Positions 24,692-37,440 of a stretch of DNA of 64,000 nt are shown piece by piece (the stretch's first letter is position 1; the number at the start of each line of letters is the position of its first letter). This DNA is from Raffaelea ambrosiae (taxonomy: Eukaryota > Ascomycota > Sordariomycetes > Ophiostomatales > Ophiostomataceae): assembly GCA_002778195.1 (NCBI GenBank), contig PCDI01000004.1, positions 1,786,783 through 1,850,782 of the forward strand, read 5' to 3'. Under the pieces are notes generated by a model. It ran no database searches. It was not told the DNA's origin and saw nothing but the letters and a program-made list of their open reading frames with translations. Both the position numbers and the translations under genes were made by a program.

Positions 24692-24713
24692 GAACGGGAC
24701 AGCCGTCCCGTTC
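24692..24713. repeat. Perfect 9-bp hairpin with a 4-base loop
   Basis: GAACGGGAC (24692-24700), loop AGCC, then GTCCCGTTC (24705-24713): a perfect inverted repeat with a GC-rich stem. No T run follows directly and no gene ends nearby. It could fold in RNA or be a dyad protein-binding site. Confidence 0.85.
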
Positions 24714-25370
24714 CTCCCTTGGGTTTTCATTTTTAGCAGGCCTTTCTCTTCCCCCCCCCCGCGTCCTATCTCGCATCGTGGCCAATATCGACTGTCAGTA
24801 AAAAAGGGCCAGCGAAAAGCCACCCAAAGGCGACACCGAAGCTTCAAAGGTTCCAGGTCGCTAATGCTTCACGGCGCCTGCTTGGCAGAAGGGTCGTTCC
24901 TCTTGGCAGCAGCTGACGCTGACGAATACAGGGGCATTTTATTTTGATAGGGATAAATTTCCCTTTTACGTTACTTTTTTTTTTTCTTTTTTTTTCTTCT
25001 TGAGCGCCCCGGGTATGCCTTGGACGGAACCGCTTCTCGCTTCTGGACAAACCCAAGCATGCATGTAGACATGGTCACCGTCTTATCTTACGAATGTACT
25101 TCTCCGTACGACCGTAGCTTTATCAGTGACCACAAAGAGGCAAAAGCGAGGATATCATCCATAGTACATATGCAAGATATCTTAGTACAACAGCCAAGCC
25201 CGCCACACAGGCACATAAAAGGCGCAACGAGGGCCAACAGAAGCCATAGCGGTAAGCAACGCCTGGGGAAAGATGGAGAAACGTTTGCGGGATAAAAAAA
25301 AGTGGTCGAAGGAGGCCCAAGAACCACCGAAAAAAACAAGGGTTCGAAAGCTCCAACAAATACTCGTACA

Positions 25371-28300
25371 GCGCGTAATAATGCCAATCGACTTGCAATA
25401 CACCCACTGTAGTCGGTAGACGGCAAGAGCAGGAGCCGATCCCGTTAATGTGCCAATTGGCAATGGAACATTGACAACCCTGTCGAAACAGCGCAAAGAC
25501 AAGCCATATGGAAGAAAGGGGATTACGACAGCAAACGGAGCGAATGCCTGCTTTCTCGCCGGCAGTCTGCTAAATTTTTTCCTCATGGCATTTTTCCATC
25601 TCCAAGCGCATCGTCGGTTGTTTACTGCAGTAACTACATTACTTGTAACTCGTTGCCTGAGCTGCCTGTTGCTACGTCGCAAAGAGAGCTACCTCGAGCT
25701 ACCGTGGAGCAATAAGGGCTCGAGCCGCATAGCAGAACGGGTTTAATGTTTCATGTGTCCGCTCACTGGACGGTTGTTTCAAACCGGGGCAACCCATCAC
25801 TTTCTGGATCTCGACTAGGATGGCTGGACCATTCTACTTTTTTCTCCCACGAGTTCGGCCTTTCTATTCGGTCCCGTGCAAGAGGTGATAGGGACAGAGA
25901 AGCACAGAAAATCATTCGCACGCAAACAGCAGGGATGCTGGCATGGCGCGGCCATGCATGTCTGCCAGGAAACAAACACATCTAGGCCTTGTAAAAAAAG
26001 GAGGGCCACCTGGCATCTCAAACTACTCGTACCCGTGCCAAACTTTTGGACAACGCCCATGAGCATTGCCGTGTAATTAAGACACGTACGAATCCCCTTG
26101 TGTCGTTATTTCCCAGGGCTGCCTGCATATGCAGGGAACAGGAAGAACGAAATAAAGGAAGCTAACGGCGCAAAAAGACGGCGATCGGAGCCGCCCTATC
26201 GAGGGAGAGGAGCTGAAAGGCCGCGCCTGGTGACGGCGACTGCCCCAAAGAAATGAAGATACAGGGTACGCAGGTATAAAACAAACGTTATTTTCGGACC
26301 AAAAACAAGGGATCGAGGGTCAATGGCATGTGGACATTTGCTTTTTCCTTTATTTGTTTGAGTTACTTTGGCTTGCGGAGCGTTGACGAGCAAAGAGTGG
26401 ACACAACAAGAAGAAAAAGGGCAGCAAGGAAGCAGCAAAGGCCTCTAAAAGCAAGGGGGGGCGGACCTTTTTGCTTGTTTACCATTATTTGATTACCACT
26501 GGAGACCGCCACACCTCTAGCACAAGGAGGCTCAAGTAGGATCGCGCTTCCCATCCCAGTAATTACAAAGAGTTTATTACTGAGAAGGAGAGGACCCGGA
26601 GGCCCAATTGGCATGCCATTGGTGTTCAGAAAGCTGATTGCTATTTACAAAGCCCACTCTGGTGCAGCACAATGCTTTGCCCACTCTGCTGTCCCCTGGA
26701 CCGCGGACCCTAATAACCGTACACTAGCTAGATAGCTAGAATACAAGGGACATGGACAAAGATTGTCAAAAAAAAAAAAAAGCAATGCTCACTGAAAATA
26801 GCTACAGGGTACGATATTATGGAGAGGAGCGTTATGCACACTCCCAGGTCCGTCGTGAACGGCCTTTCGCGTAAAATGGGTGCCAAGCCGGAACAGGCAA
26901 AACGTCCCCGTCTTTGAAATAACCAGCTGTGCGTGATCTGGAGAGACAGAGAGCGCGCGGAAAGTACTATGTAAACAAAATGAGCAAGGGCGCATAGTTA
27001 AAAAAAAAGGAAGCAAAATATGGGAAAGGGTAGGGGTCGCCCATCCCAGCAACCATAAAAAAAAGACAAAAAAGAAAGCAAACACGAGACCTCAAAGACG
27101 TGTCTGGGAGAGCAAAGACGCGTCGAGGAGCTTGAAATGAATGAACCCACGACGCCCTCGAGATGTCGTTTGATGTCATCGGCGCAGGATCATGACAGAA
27201 TTGATTATTGTTTCTTTTTGCGAGGTGCCCAGTCCTGGCGGAACGGGTAAATTCGCAAATATGCCCAGTCTTTTGCTCCACGTATCTGCCCGACTCTCGC
27301 TTTTTGACGTGTCTGTCAGTCGTCTGTCAAGTTTTCTCTTATTTTCTACAGTTTGAGCCACAGTACTGGCGTCTTTGATGATGGCAGGCTCCATTCTGGG
27401 GCCATCGCAAAACCCAGCGAAGCTTGTTTTACAAAGTATATACGAGTAGTTACATAGTACTATCTGGATACACGCGTATCTGCCCGGTCTGCAGAATGGA
27501 TGCCAGTTAGTTACTCGTAATTAGTTACTGGCCCCCCCCCGAGAAAAAGATACAGGGTACGGCGGTGCCTGTGCTTTTTTGGCCGAGGGAAATTAGAGGG
27601 CAGTACATCATCAAAAGCCGCCGCGACCAAGATGGAGACCCAGAGTTGCATCAACCACGGTCCACTTGTGCGGATCGATTCGTTGGACGCACAGCTCCAA
27701 ACTCAATTAGGGGAAGCCAGGCCGCGTCCTGTCCCGTGTCTAACGGTGAGAGAGAGACAGAGGAGAACAGAGTCGGATATACTACAAAGTATATCTTACT
27801 CGTTCTATGTAGTGAAAAAAAAGCCTCAACGTGCACATGAAATGCAGGATACGAAAGGAACAAGTTGTTTACCCACCTGGCCTGCTTTCTGTCCTGCGAG
27901 CCATGACTATTGCCCATTTTCCTGAAGCAGAGGAATGCAATGGCATGAGAAAGCAGAAAAAAACATGCAAAGCCAGGCCATCCAGCACACCTAACGACTA
28001 GTGTGCAATATACCTTGTACATAGTCGACACCACACACACACACACGCCAAGCAGGGAAGAACAGCATCACGTTACTTCCAACACACACACCACAAACCA
28101 CACACCCCTTACGAGCAAGCTAGCTAGGTCGATTTGCAAAAGCAAGCACGCACACACCTCATCTGCATGCACAAAAAGCCAGCTTTCCCGTTATGGACAT
28201 TAGCGTCAAACGTTTATTTTTTATGTTTTTATTTTATGTATTATTATTTTTCCCAAGGTTCCTTTTATTCCTCCATTTTTTTTGCTTGTTCGGAGTGTCC

Positions 28301-31300
28301 TATGGGTACCGAGGCTCGCCAATCAGAGCCGTAGGTGCGGATGGGGCATTCCGAATTATGAACGCTCTGATTGAAGGAAGGAGTGCAGAATCCGGTAAGT
28401 GTCAAAAAAAAAATTGGCCAGCACCTGTGCCGCCAGTGCCGACTGATCCGCACACTGTGGATACTGTGTCCTCGCACTCTCACATAGCAACAGGAAGGCA
28501 CATGGATTTTATCGGCTCGCCTAGTGTCGGTTTTTCTTTGCATTTCCGGTTGCAGCACCCAAACTGGGTCTCAGTACGGTGTACTTGTAGACTAGCAGCC
28601 CGCTCGTCTGCCTGGCTTGCCTTCGCATGTCTCTCTTTGTGGCCCTCGGCTCTCTCATCTACATACAAGTAGTAAACACAGTCGCAAAAGCCGAGTGGAA
28701 AAAAAAGGAGACACCAACCTCGCGGCTTCGCTCTTTCGCTTCATTTGAGGGGCCAAATCCCGCAAAATTGGAGACGCAATTGCCCATCGCATCAAGTTTT
28801 CCCCCAAAGCAGTGCCTGTCCTCGGCCGGCCCCAGGCACCGACAGCCTACCCGGCCTCTAGGCAGGCGGCATCGTTTTTTTATGGGGCCTTGCAGGCGGT
28901 TCCTGCTTTGTTCGTCGTTCTTCCTTTTTGTTTCGGGAAAGAAACTGCTGGTTTGTTTCCATGGAAGCCCCAGAATAGGGGGCGGCCTCTCGACCATCGA
29001 TATTTCGCCTCGCCTCCTCCCCCATCCGAGGAGGCTGTCCCTCGTACAGACCATGCGAGACCCGCGAGATGTTCCATATTTTCCCATATTTGATAGACAT
29101 CCGCCCACCGCACACTGTCTCCATCTCTCGCAATGGACGTCGTACCGGACATGAGTGGCCGAAAAGGGCACGCGAGGCTTTTCCTACTTCGTAGACCGAC
29201 TCCCCGATCTTTTCTTTCTCTCTGGCTGCTACCGTGTGTCCATCCCTTCCTACCGACTCCCATGCCGAACGGGGCTTGCCGCCTTTTCATTTTCTTTGTT
29301 GCAGGCAGCGGAAGAGGGAACCACTCGCATGGCGAAGTACATAGTAGAACCCGGCTATTGCCTTGCCTGTCAAACGGACCAGGGACCAGGGGGACCAATA
29401 TTTCGGGTAGAGAAGGCAACGGAAGAAAAAGAAAACAAGCTACACAAAAAAGCAAAATCTCACACCGCACTTACATGGATGGGAGGACGCCGTACAGAAA
29501 TTGCCTCCAATAAGGCGCATCTGGCTCCCGCATGGATTCCATCTTGTTCCATCCTGCTTCCCATGTGCGGAAGTTTCCATGGCACTGCGGCATTCGGCAG
29601 CCGTTTCTTCATGGTCACAGGTCTAGCAGCACCATGCCTGCATGTCATGGATGGTGCCCCCGCGGCGGAATTTTAAATCGCGAGGCTGTCAATACAACAT
29701 GTAGCTCAAGTCGTATACGAGTACACAGTATTCTTTAGTACTCTGTCAAGTATTCGTCTCTGCTGGATCCCAGCGAGAGCACAGTCTTATGTGGCTAGTA
29801 AATACGAGTACGCTCCATTGGCAAGGTCGGCCTGTCATAATCACGTTGCTTTACAGGAGTCTTCCCTGTTGCCAAGACGCAAATCCCAAACAAAGGGAAA
29901 AGAAGCATACTATGTACAAAGTAAGATACACTTACCCTCTTACACCTACTCCTTCTTTCTTTGGACATGCAAAACAAAGCCATACGCCACGGCAGGAATA
30001 CAATTGCAGATCTGCCGGGCTTCCCATGCCGGAGCCTCACAGCGAGAAAAGTTCGAGATTTCTCCCGCATTTGGACAAATCTTGGACATGTTTTATTTCT
30101 GCTTCCGCAAAAGGAGTGTCGAGAGAGGAAAGGACAAGGGCAAAAGTAATAATCGCCCAGAGGAAAAAGATTCTAGACTTTTGTACCATGCGTGTAATCC
30201 AAGACAGCGGCGAATCCCAATATGGGTGCAATTGAAACAGAAAGCAAGATCGTGCATTCCGTCACCAGAAATTCTTTCTAGCCGTTGAAGATTTGGTATG
30301 GGCCGCATACATACATAGTAGTACCCCCCGGGAACTATCTCTCGCTCCCTACGTCCAGTGCCCCAGAAAGGGATGTGTGTGTGGGATGGCGGCTCGGGTG
30401 GGTGCGGAATTTTCGGCCAAGCCGGGTTTACTCTTTCTTTCCTTCCTTCACCCCCCTGGCTCCTCTCTCGAACAAAGACCCCAAAAGATCGACATCATTC
30501 GGAGTACGAACTCGGTGGTCGAAAGGGAAGATACGGTCTCGGCCAGGAGGACTAGATTAACACTCTCATTGTTTACGCGCAATGATTTTCATACTTTGCA
30601 GAAGAAAAGAAGAGCAGCAGCTATTTTCTTACCTTCTCCGTCTCCGTACTAAGATGGAAAAAAAGGGACAAGGCCTAAAAAATATAGTTATGGAAAAATA
30701 AAAATAAAAAACCGGGGGAAGGCGTTTTCTTCTTTGCGCCAAAATGTTGGGCTTCTTTCGGCAGGTCGCCCATATACGGCGACACCGACAACGCATGCTT
30801 TTTCTCTCTCTGTCTTTCTCGGCCGTTCTCTTTTGCTTCTTGTCTGGGGCGATCTGGGGCAAAACCCATTGGTGTGCAGCATTACGTATTGTCGATTTCG
30901 AGACGCCTTGCCAGATAGGAGCAATATCGTACTATTCAGATCTCGCATACTTAGCTACGAGTAGCTACCATGTACACAGCCGTACTATGTAGACACACCC
31001 ATCTTGTATTATGCTGTGTGCACATGTAAGAGACATATGGCTTGTGAACAAGGATCTCTTCTCTCTCCTTATGATCTTACGTCTTTCTACTCGTACTTCT
31101 CTGTTTGTCCTGGGGGAAAAGCGAGCAAGAAGCGGAATGGGACAGACAAAAGCATAGCTAATTTGGGCAATTGAATCGGAGCTCCATGGACGTAATGAGT
31201 ATTATTCTCCTTTTTCTTGAGACAGACCAACCGAAACTACGCCAGAGAAAAAAATAAAACAGGGCCCCCAGCGATGATGGATGGGCAATGTCTAAAAAAG

Positions 31301-31866
31301 CGCCAATGTATGGGTGTCTTCATCCTCCCCAAACTAGCGAGAGAAAAGGCGCCGCCAGTCCGGCTGCGTCGGATGGCCATTTTCTGACATCGGTGGAGGG
31401 AACCACAGAAGCACAGGGCGGGACCCTTTTTAATATATACGGTGTATCTATTTTTTTTTCCCAAGCTCCTCGCCCGTATTATGACGTATCTCCACAGTCC
31501 AAGTTTTTCCCCCTTGCAAAAAAAAGACAAGAACATAGCTGTACGGCGTACGGTGTACGTGATTTGTGTGATTTGTGCGTACGAAATAATTTTTCGTACT
31601 CGTTATTACCCCTTGTTGCCGCCCTGCACATCATTTGCTTGTTTTTCATTTTGCCCTCTCCAGCTTGCAGCAGGGTGGCATTTTGGTTGCCGTCGTCTTG
31701 TTAGGACAAGCGTACGTCTGTAAATGACCCCAAGAAGCAAGTGCAAGCTCCAGCTTTCGGCAACTAAGATACCGGGAACGCACGAACGATAGACTTAATC
31801 ATAGGCTTAAGACGGACTCTTCCTTTGGCACCTCTCGTGGATGCACGTAGTGGCCACAGGTCCACA

Positions 31867-31897
<31 letters not shown>

Positions 31898-32669
31898 GGC
31901 AGTTTGCTGGTCTAGACGGCTGGCTGACTCAACGGTCCCTACGTGGCAATGATGTTGTGAAAGTGACAGCGACGTGCTGTTTCTCCATCCATCAATTATT
32001 CCGATGCGGCGGATTGTTCGTATCTCACTCCCTCTCTCATTACCATGCTGATCTTTGCTGCTGTTCTCTTCTCATATCTCTCGGCTGAGTCTTTGTCGGC
32101 GTGCCGATTTTCCGAATGAGCCTGGCCGTGCGCTGTGGTTCTCGCTTGCCATTCGTGCATTTGTGCATTTCTGCTCTGGCGGGTTGCGCCAGAAGACGTA
32201 GTCGTGGAAATGGGACAGACATGGCCCGCCACTGGATGGATGCTCCTGCCTGGGCTGTCATTGGGCGGTGTGAATGGAAAAGCCTCGTTTTCTCCCTGTC
32301 TCGGCGATCGTACATAGTAGGAAGGCAAACCCTGCTTACGCAGGCGACGGCGGTCGATGTGACGGGAAAGCAGGAGGCTGGGGAAGCATGGACGTTCGTT
32401 GTAAGAAACGATACTCATACTATGTAGTGCGTGGTGGGCGGCCCCCAAAAATGGCTCGCCGCAAGAATGCTCCATCGTGACTGACCAGAAGGGGAAAGAC
32501 AAGGCGGTGGCCAAAATGGAGCTTGTCCAGCGCGGCTGGGCACAAGGCCTTTTTTTTTGTTTTTGCCATCCAGCGACACCGTATTCCACACTCAAATATG
32601 CACACGCAACGAATAAGAGACACACACTTACACGTAGCCTACTAACACGTAACGTGCTCCATACGAGTA
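25371..32669. repeat. Dispersed TACGAGTA/TACTCGTA words
   Basis: The 8-base word TACGAGTA or its complement occurs at 25371, 26024, 27441, 27512, 29716, 29803, 30956, 31088 and 32662, nine copies in 7.3 kb. Outside the desert I found only two, at 10603 (intron of the Seb1-like gene) and 45754 (intron of the unknown gene at 44754-46694). Copies do not share long flanks, so they are not fragments of one repeat. Confidence 0.8.
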
Positions 32670-35179
32670 GCCGCATCATCAATATGCTGTAGTAGGCGAC
32701 CTAGCCCACGGCAACGAGGCCTTGGGAGTGAGAACGGCGTTCAATCACAACACAGTGTGTATTGTGTCATGGCACTGTCCGCGAAGGCAACATGGAAGGA
32801 CAGAGGCAAAAAGCGAGGACGAGGTCGGCCAGAACGAGCACGAGCGAGGCCAACCCGAAGAAGGCAAGAACAAGCTTGCCAGACAGAGCGAGGACAGGAA
32901 AAAGGAAGACACAGGCGGCGATAAGGCCCCTGCCGGGCACCCCAGCAATACGTGCAGCGGTGGACAGTCCAATCCCTGGTGGCCAGTAGTAATTAGGTGG
33001 GCCAGTCAAAGTCCGTTATCCGTGCATGGGTGTGGGTGTGTGGAAAAAGCGGGTCCAGAAGGTAGGAACAACGCTCTGGCTAGGTGTGTTTGGGTGATTT
33101 TGGGTGATTTTGGGGCGTTTGTGGGTGTGTTTCTGGGTGTTTGTGGTTGATGCTCTGCTTGGAGGGATGATCCCGGCCTGCAGGATTTCGCCTCGACGAA
33201 TCGTATAGCTTGCTTGTCAAGTTCTTTTTGGTCTGTTATTGCTACTACTATGTATGTACGCATGGGTGATCTGAGAGCCGCCCGGCAGGCCCAGCAGAGC
33301 TTGGCCAGGTCAACACACCCTCTCCCCCCCCCCCTTCTCCGGAAAGTGCTGGTCCGGAAGGAAGCAAAGACGAGTACTGGGACAGCCAACCATCTTGAAT
33401 CTTCCCATTTCCCTCGGCTCTTGTTGTTTGGCTTCCTCGAATGCTGCTAGGGGCGACAATGTTGTCCTGGATTTGGAACAGCCTGCGCGGAGGCGGTCAG
33501 AAGGCAATTGGTGCATGAGACGGTCGAGGAGGCGGCGCAGGACAAGGCAATGGCTCCTAGACGACCTGGCTGAACGGGCAGAAGAGAAGGGCGGCCGAAA
33601 AATTTGGGTTGGCAGTTGGGGCCGGGGGTGGAGCGGTAGTAGACCCAGGCGAGAGGTTTTTTGGAGCCGTCACAAGCTCGCTCCGTTCGTATTACATATG
33701 ACCATGACCTTACGGGCTCACAGGAGCGAGGGCAGCACTGACGACAGGCAGTATTGCCCCGAAAGCAAGCGCTCGTACTTACAAGTATATCGCTCACCAG
33801 AGGAGGCTCACCAGCGATCCGTGTGACTGGGGATTGCCAAGCTGTGTCGTCATACTGGGTATGAGAGAACAGAAGCAGACGGAAGGTTGAGCGGCGGCCG
33901 GGTCAGAGAAACGTTGGCCCCAGAAAAAAAAAAGAAAAAGAAAATAAATAAATATAACATAAAAATAAAATGCAAATGAAACTAGGAGATCAGAGAAAGT
34001 GCCTGTTGTAGCTAGCCAGACAAAGAGAGAGAGAATGCCTAGGAGGCCGGCCAGGTCGACAGAAAATCCCGCATAGGGAAGCACCACAGGAAAACTGGAG
34101 CCCAGTACACGATTCGGCCAACACGTTCAGGTACCTCCGACATGCAGGTTGAGGTCATCTGGGGCTGCGGGCGGGTGGGGCGATACATGGAGAAGCCGCG
34201 AGATTAAAGTCACTGGCCAGAGGCGACGACATTCATTGTGCCTGGGCGTCCTGGCCTAGGGGGGGCCTGGTGTTCGATACACAGGAACCGTACGAGGTGG
34301 CAACGCCAGGCACGGTGCAGAGCTTGGGCCCAGCCAATCCAGTCTCCATCCGCAAACGGCGTACAGTCTGCTCGCGTCGGCTCCCACAGTGGAGCCAGGT
34401 ACAGCTCCTCGAGGTTGCACTGCAGTGGGTAGCTAGCTTGGGTCTGGGGCCATCGCTGTGTGGTCATCTGGGCGGGCGCGCCATCCTGCGTATCTTGGAG
34501 AGCTCTTGTTTTGCCGTGAGTAAGATGCCTTGCACTATTATCTGCTGTAGGAGCCAGCTATTGCAGCCAGAGGCAGTCGGTCCAGCGCCAACAGCTGCCC
34601 TTGTGTGTGTGTGTGTGTGGTGTGTATCTGATGCAGTAACTACTACTATGTATGTAATAGTATGTGATGTCGCATGCATCTGGCCTGTCTATCTCATTAC
34701 TGCGTCGTACTATGTAGCTTGCAGACCGGCACACAGATGGCAGTGGTGGTGACGCACCCAGATCTCCAATCGCAGCTGCCGACGGATCGACTTGCCCACT
34801 GGGGGTTCGCCCAGGGAGGGGGGTGTGTGTGTGTGTGTGTGTGCTCTGCTCAGGCATTCTCAAGACGTGCACCGCAAGCGACATGGCTCCAAGTAAGATA
34901 CGGACGATTGTCGTCACTTGCTGTCAGATACACTGTAATACTGTGCCGATGCTGCTCGACCATCCCCCCTGGAGCGACTTTTCCGGCATGGCCGCCAGCA
35001 CGTTGGTTGCTGTTTGACTTTCTTTGGCTGCTAGTAGACAAAGCCTTGTTTTTTTTGGTGCCCAGGGGCGTATTACGGTGGTCATTCGTTGCTCATCTTG
35101 CTCGCTGCCATGTCCCTTGTGAATTCTATTTTGGCAATTATTTTAGCAATTTATTTTATTAGCTCACTTCTACTATGTA
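26965..35179. repeat. Dispersed TACTATGTA/TACATAGTA words, 12 copies
   Basis: The 9-base word occurs as TACTATGTA at 26965, 29908, 30983, 32418, 33246, 34644, 34708 and 35171, and as TACATAGTA at 27451, 29338, 30312 and 32311. Chance expectation for 8.2 kb is well below one. The copies at 33246 and 34644 share 17 bases (CTACTACTATGTATGTA), and several are preceded by CG or followed by G. I found no copy elsewhere in the window by eye. Confidence 0.85.
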
Positions 35180-35479
35180 CGAGCAATCTCTGGCACTAAA
35201 ATCGGTGGGAACCAACGAAGACCAAAACGAAGCTAGTGTTTGTCTGGCCGTAGACGCCGCCGCCGCGCCGAGCAAAAGCAAGAAAAAAAAAAAATCCCCT
35301 ACGTATACAGACGAGAGCGTGAGCGACGACGCAGCGAGCTATTAGTTATGGCGACTTTTTTTTTATTGCTGCTTTCTCTGGGTCCTGAGTGAGCCAGTAG
35401 CGAGCAGCCCTGTCCATGCTTCGCTTCCTTCTGCTCCTAGTAGACGGTCGCCAGATAATAAAACCACAAGACAGCTTCC

Positions 35480-37440
35480 ATCCTCTTTGCTCTCCTCTCC
35501 TCTTCCACTCGTTCTTTTAATCCCTCCGACTCGCTCTTTCGTTTTTTTCCTCCCTCTCTCTCTCGCTCTCTCTTCCAACACCCACGAAGGATCAATACCC
35601 AATCCTCGTCTTCCGGTTTCGTGAGGTGCGACTCTCCCCTCTTTCTTTTCTTCTTCACCCCTTCGTTTTCTTTTTATTATTCTTTTTCGTTTTCTTTATA
35701 CCCAAATACCCCATTCGTATTGCACCCCCCTGTATCCCCCCCCTTCTGTTCGCCAATTCGACAAGTATTTTGATTCTTTAGGTATGTACGCATTGCGCAC
35801 CCCCCCGTCTGACTAAAGGCAACGCGGTTTTCTCTGCATCTCTGCACTGGCCATGCTCGGCGCGCGCAACCGTCTCATGCGCTCGGCGAGACGGCTGCGT
35901 GGGAGTGCATCTACAACGCAAGGCAGCATGGCACAACCCACCCATTGAGCACGCACACAAGCACAAACGTACACACATACACACATACACACACCCCTCT
36001 ATCCTCCTCACAGGTCTAATGGCTGGGGGGCAATGGGCAATGGCAAGCGTCACACGTTGCCGAGCCTCCTTGAGACGGTCGCAACGCGCCAGTACAGGGC
36101 ACAGGATCTCTGGGCAGGCGGCTGGGTTCACACAGAAAGAGCACTCGGCGCAAGCGCACAAAGGACGAGAGGGCACCGGCCGAGCGCAGAAAGAACGGAT
36201 GGCAAGAAGAAGCACGACAGCTCCTGGACACAACGCACGCAGCACACGAGGGACACGGCGCACAGCAAGCACAGCATCAGGGCCGCGCATAAGAACAGCG
36301 CATCAGCACACACAAGGCGCAAGACCCAGAAACAAAATCAGGATATGGGAAAATCACCAAAACCAGAAACAACACGATCCCACGGCAGCAAGACGCACAC
36401 ATCAGCGCCCTGAGACACGGCGCTCAGACGACACCCGCAACCAGCATCCTGCGCACGATAAACAAACACAATCAACAAAGCCCGTCCCATTCCTGCGCTT
36501 CCGCCGGTGCCAGTGGATTCCCACATGTCGGCACGTCCCAATTTCGCCCGTATCCACCGGCTGCTTATTAGCTCATCAAAACAGCGTCCATTCTTCTTGC
36601 CTTTCCTGTCCTGACCCAGCGCCTGGACCCACTTTCTGCCTTCCTTTTTCGCCCCCCGCGTTCTTCCGGCACCGCTGGCTTGCACTTGCCCTCTGCAGCG
36701 CTCTGCAGGTCACACACCCACCCTCCACCAGCGCTGGCACCCTCCAGCGAGGACCAACGGTGCTGTTCCGGTCGCATTGCCTGGCCCTGCTTTCTTGCCC
36801 TCTCTGACCTGCCCTCTGCCCTCTGCCCTCCACTGTGTGTGATTGCCCCAGTCGGCCCCCATTGGCACCAATTGGGCTAATCCCGACTTTTCACCTTGCT
36901 CACCTCTCCCGCCCATCTCTGCTCGTCCGGTCCTCCACCCCTACCCTCGTCTACCCTCTTACGCTCCACTGAGTCAGGCCCCCATTTCCCACNCCCCCCC
37001 CCCTCTCCATCTGCACAGTAGAACAGACTCGAAGCGCGCACGCTGGACAAGCCCTATTACGCGCGAGTCGCGGGCTTTTTCTGTTGTCTGCTGCCTCTAG
37101 GTTTATTATATATCCTTTACCCAGCCTTCCCCTCCCACTCGATCTCTTCTTCCCTCTCTTCTCTTCTTCTCTTCTTCTCCCTCCCCCTTCCTCACCACCC
37201 ACACATCACCACATTGGAAGCTCTTCTGCCATTGTGAGAGAGCCTCTACTCACCCCCTCCACCACCGCGCGCCCTACGGGAGATCGTTCCCAACCCACCC
37301 TATTCTTGCCTTGGCTATTGTCGTCCGAGCTGCAGAGAAAACCGCGTTCTGTCGCCAGGCTCCCCCTCTGACCGGCACAATTTCTTCATACTCACTCTAC
37401 TCTCACTCCGCAGCCACAATCAACAAACACACATAGCGCC
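35480..37440 (+). promoter_or_regulatory. Pyrimidine-rich leader and promoter of the H+-ATPase gene, likely with a leader intron
   Basis: From about 35,480 the plus strand is strongly CT-rich (TTCTTTTCTTCTTC, CTCTCTCTCGC), as in leaders of highly transcribed fungal genes. A good donor GTATGT follows TTTAG at 35782, and a good acceptor CCGCAG ends at 37413, 27 bases before the ATG. Other possible acceptors end at 36014 and 37100. If the first and last are paired, the leader intron is about 1.6 kb. The open frame at 35899-36807 lies inside it and is CA/His/Arg-rich noise. An N sits in a C run at 36993. Confidence 0.5.

Larger units (their letters stand above)
21068..35479. other. Gene desert of about 14 kb upstream of the H+-ATPase leader
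   Basis: I find no ORF here with the codon pattern, introns or motifs of a real gene. The longest open frames (for example 31996-32682 on the minus strand) read as random, Ser/Arg/His-rich sequence. Composition is mixed rather than extremely AT-rich, with scattered A, T and G homopolymers, CA and TG microsatellites (about 28,030; 31,869; 34,605; 34,823), a short hairpin at 24692-24713 and many copies of two short words (see repeats). Candidates are long promoter DNA, long non-coding transcripts or old unrecognised repeats. Confidence 0.6.

Noticed and set aside
25340..25360. GGTTCGAAAG resembling a tRNA B box
   Set aside because: The end of the B box does not fit and no A box, anticodon arm or acceptor stem can be drawn around it. 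The similar GTTCGAGTC on the minus strand near 19,435 fails in the same way.
31996..32682. 228-codon minus-strand open frame in the gene desert
   Set aside because: Longest frame of the 21-35 kb desert, but residue order looks random, there is no domain, and motif words lie inside it.
35899..36807. 302-codon open frame upstream of PMA1
   Set aside because: His/Thr/Arg/Ser-rich product of CA-rich DNA lying inside the presumed leader intron; no protein-like pattern.
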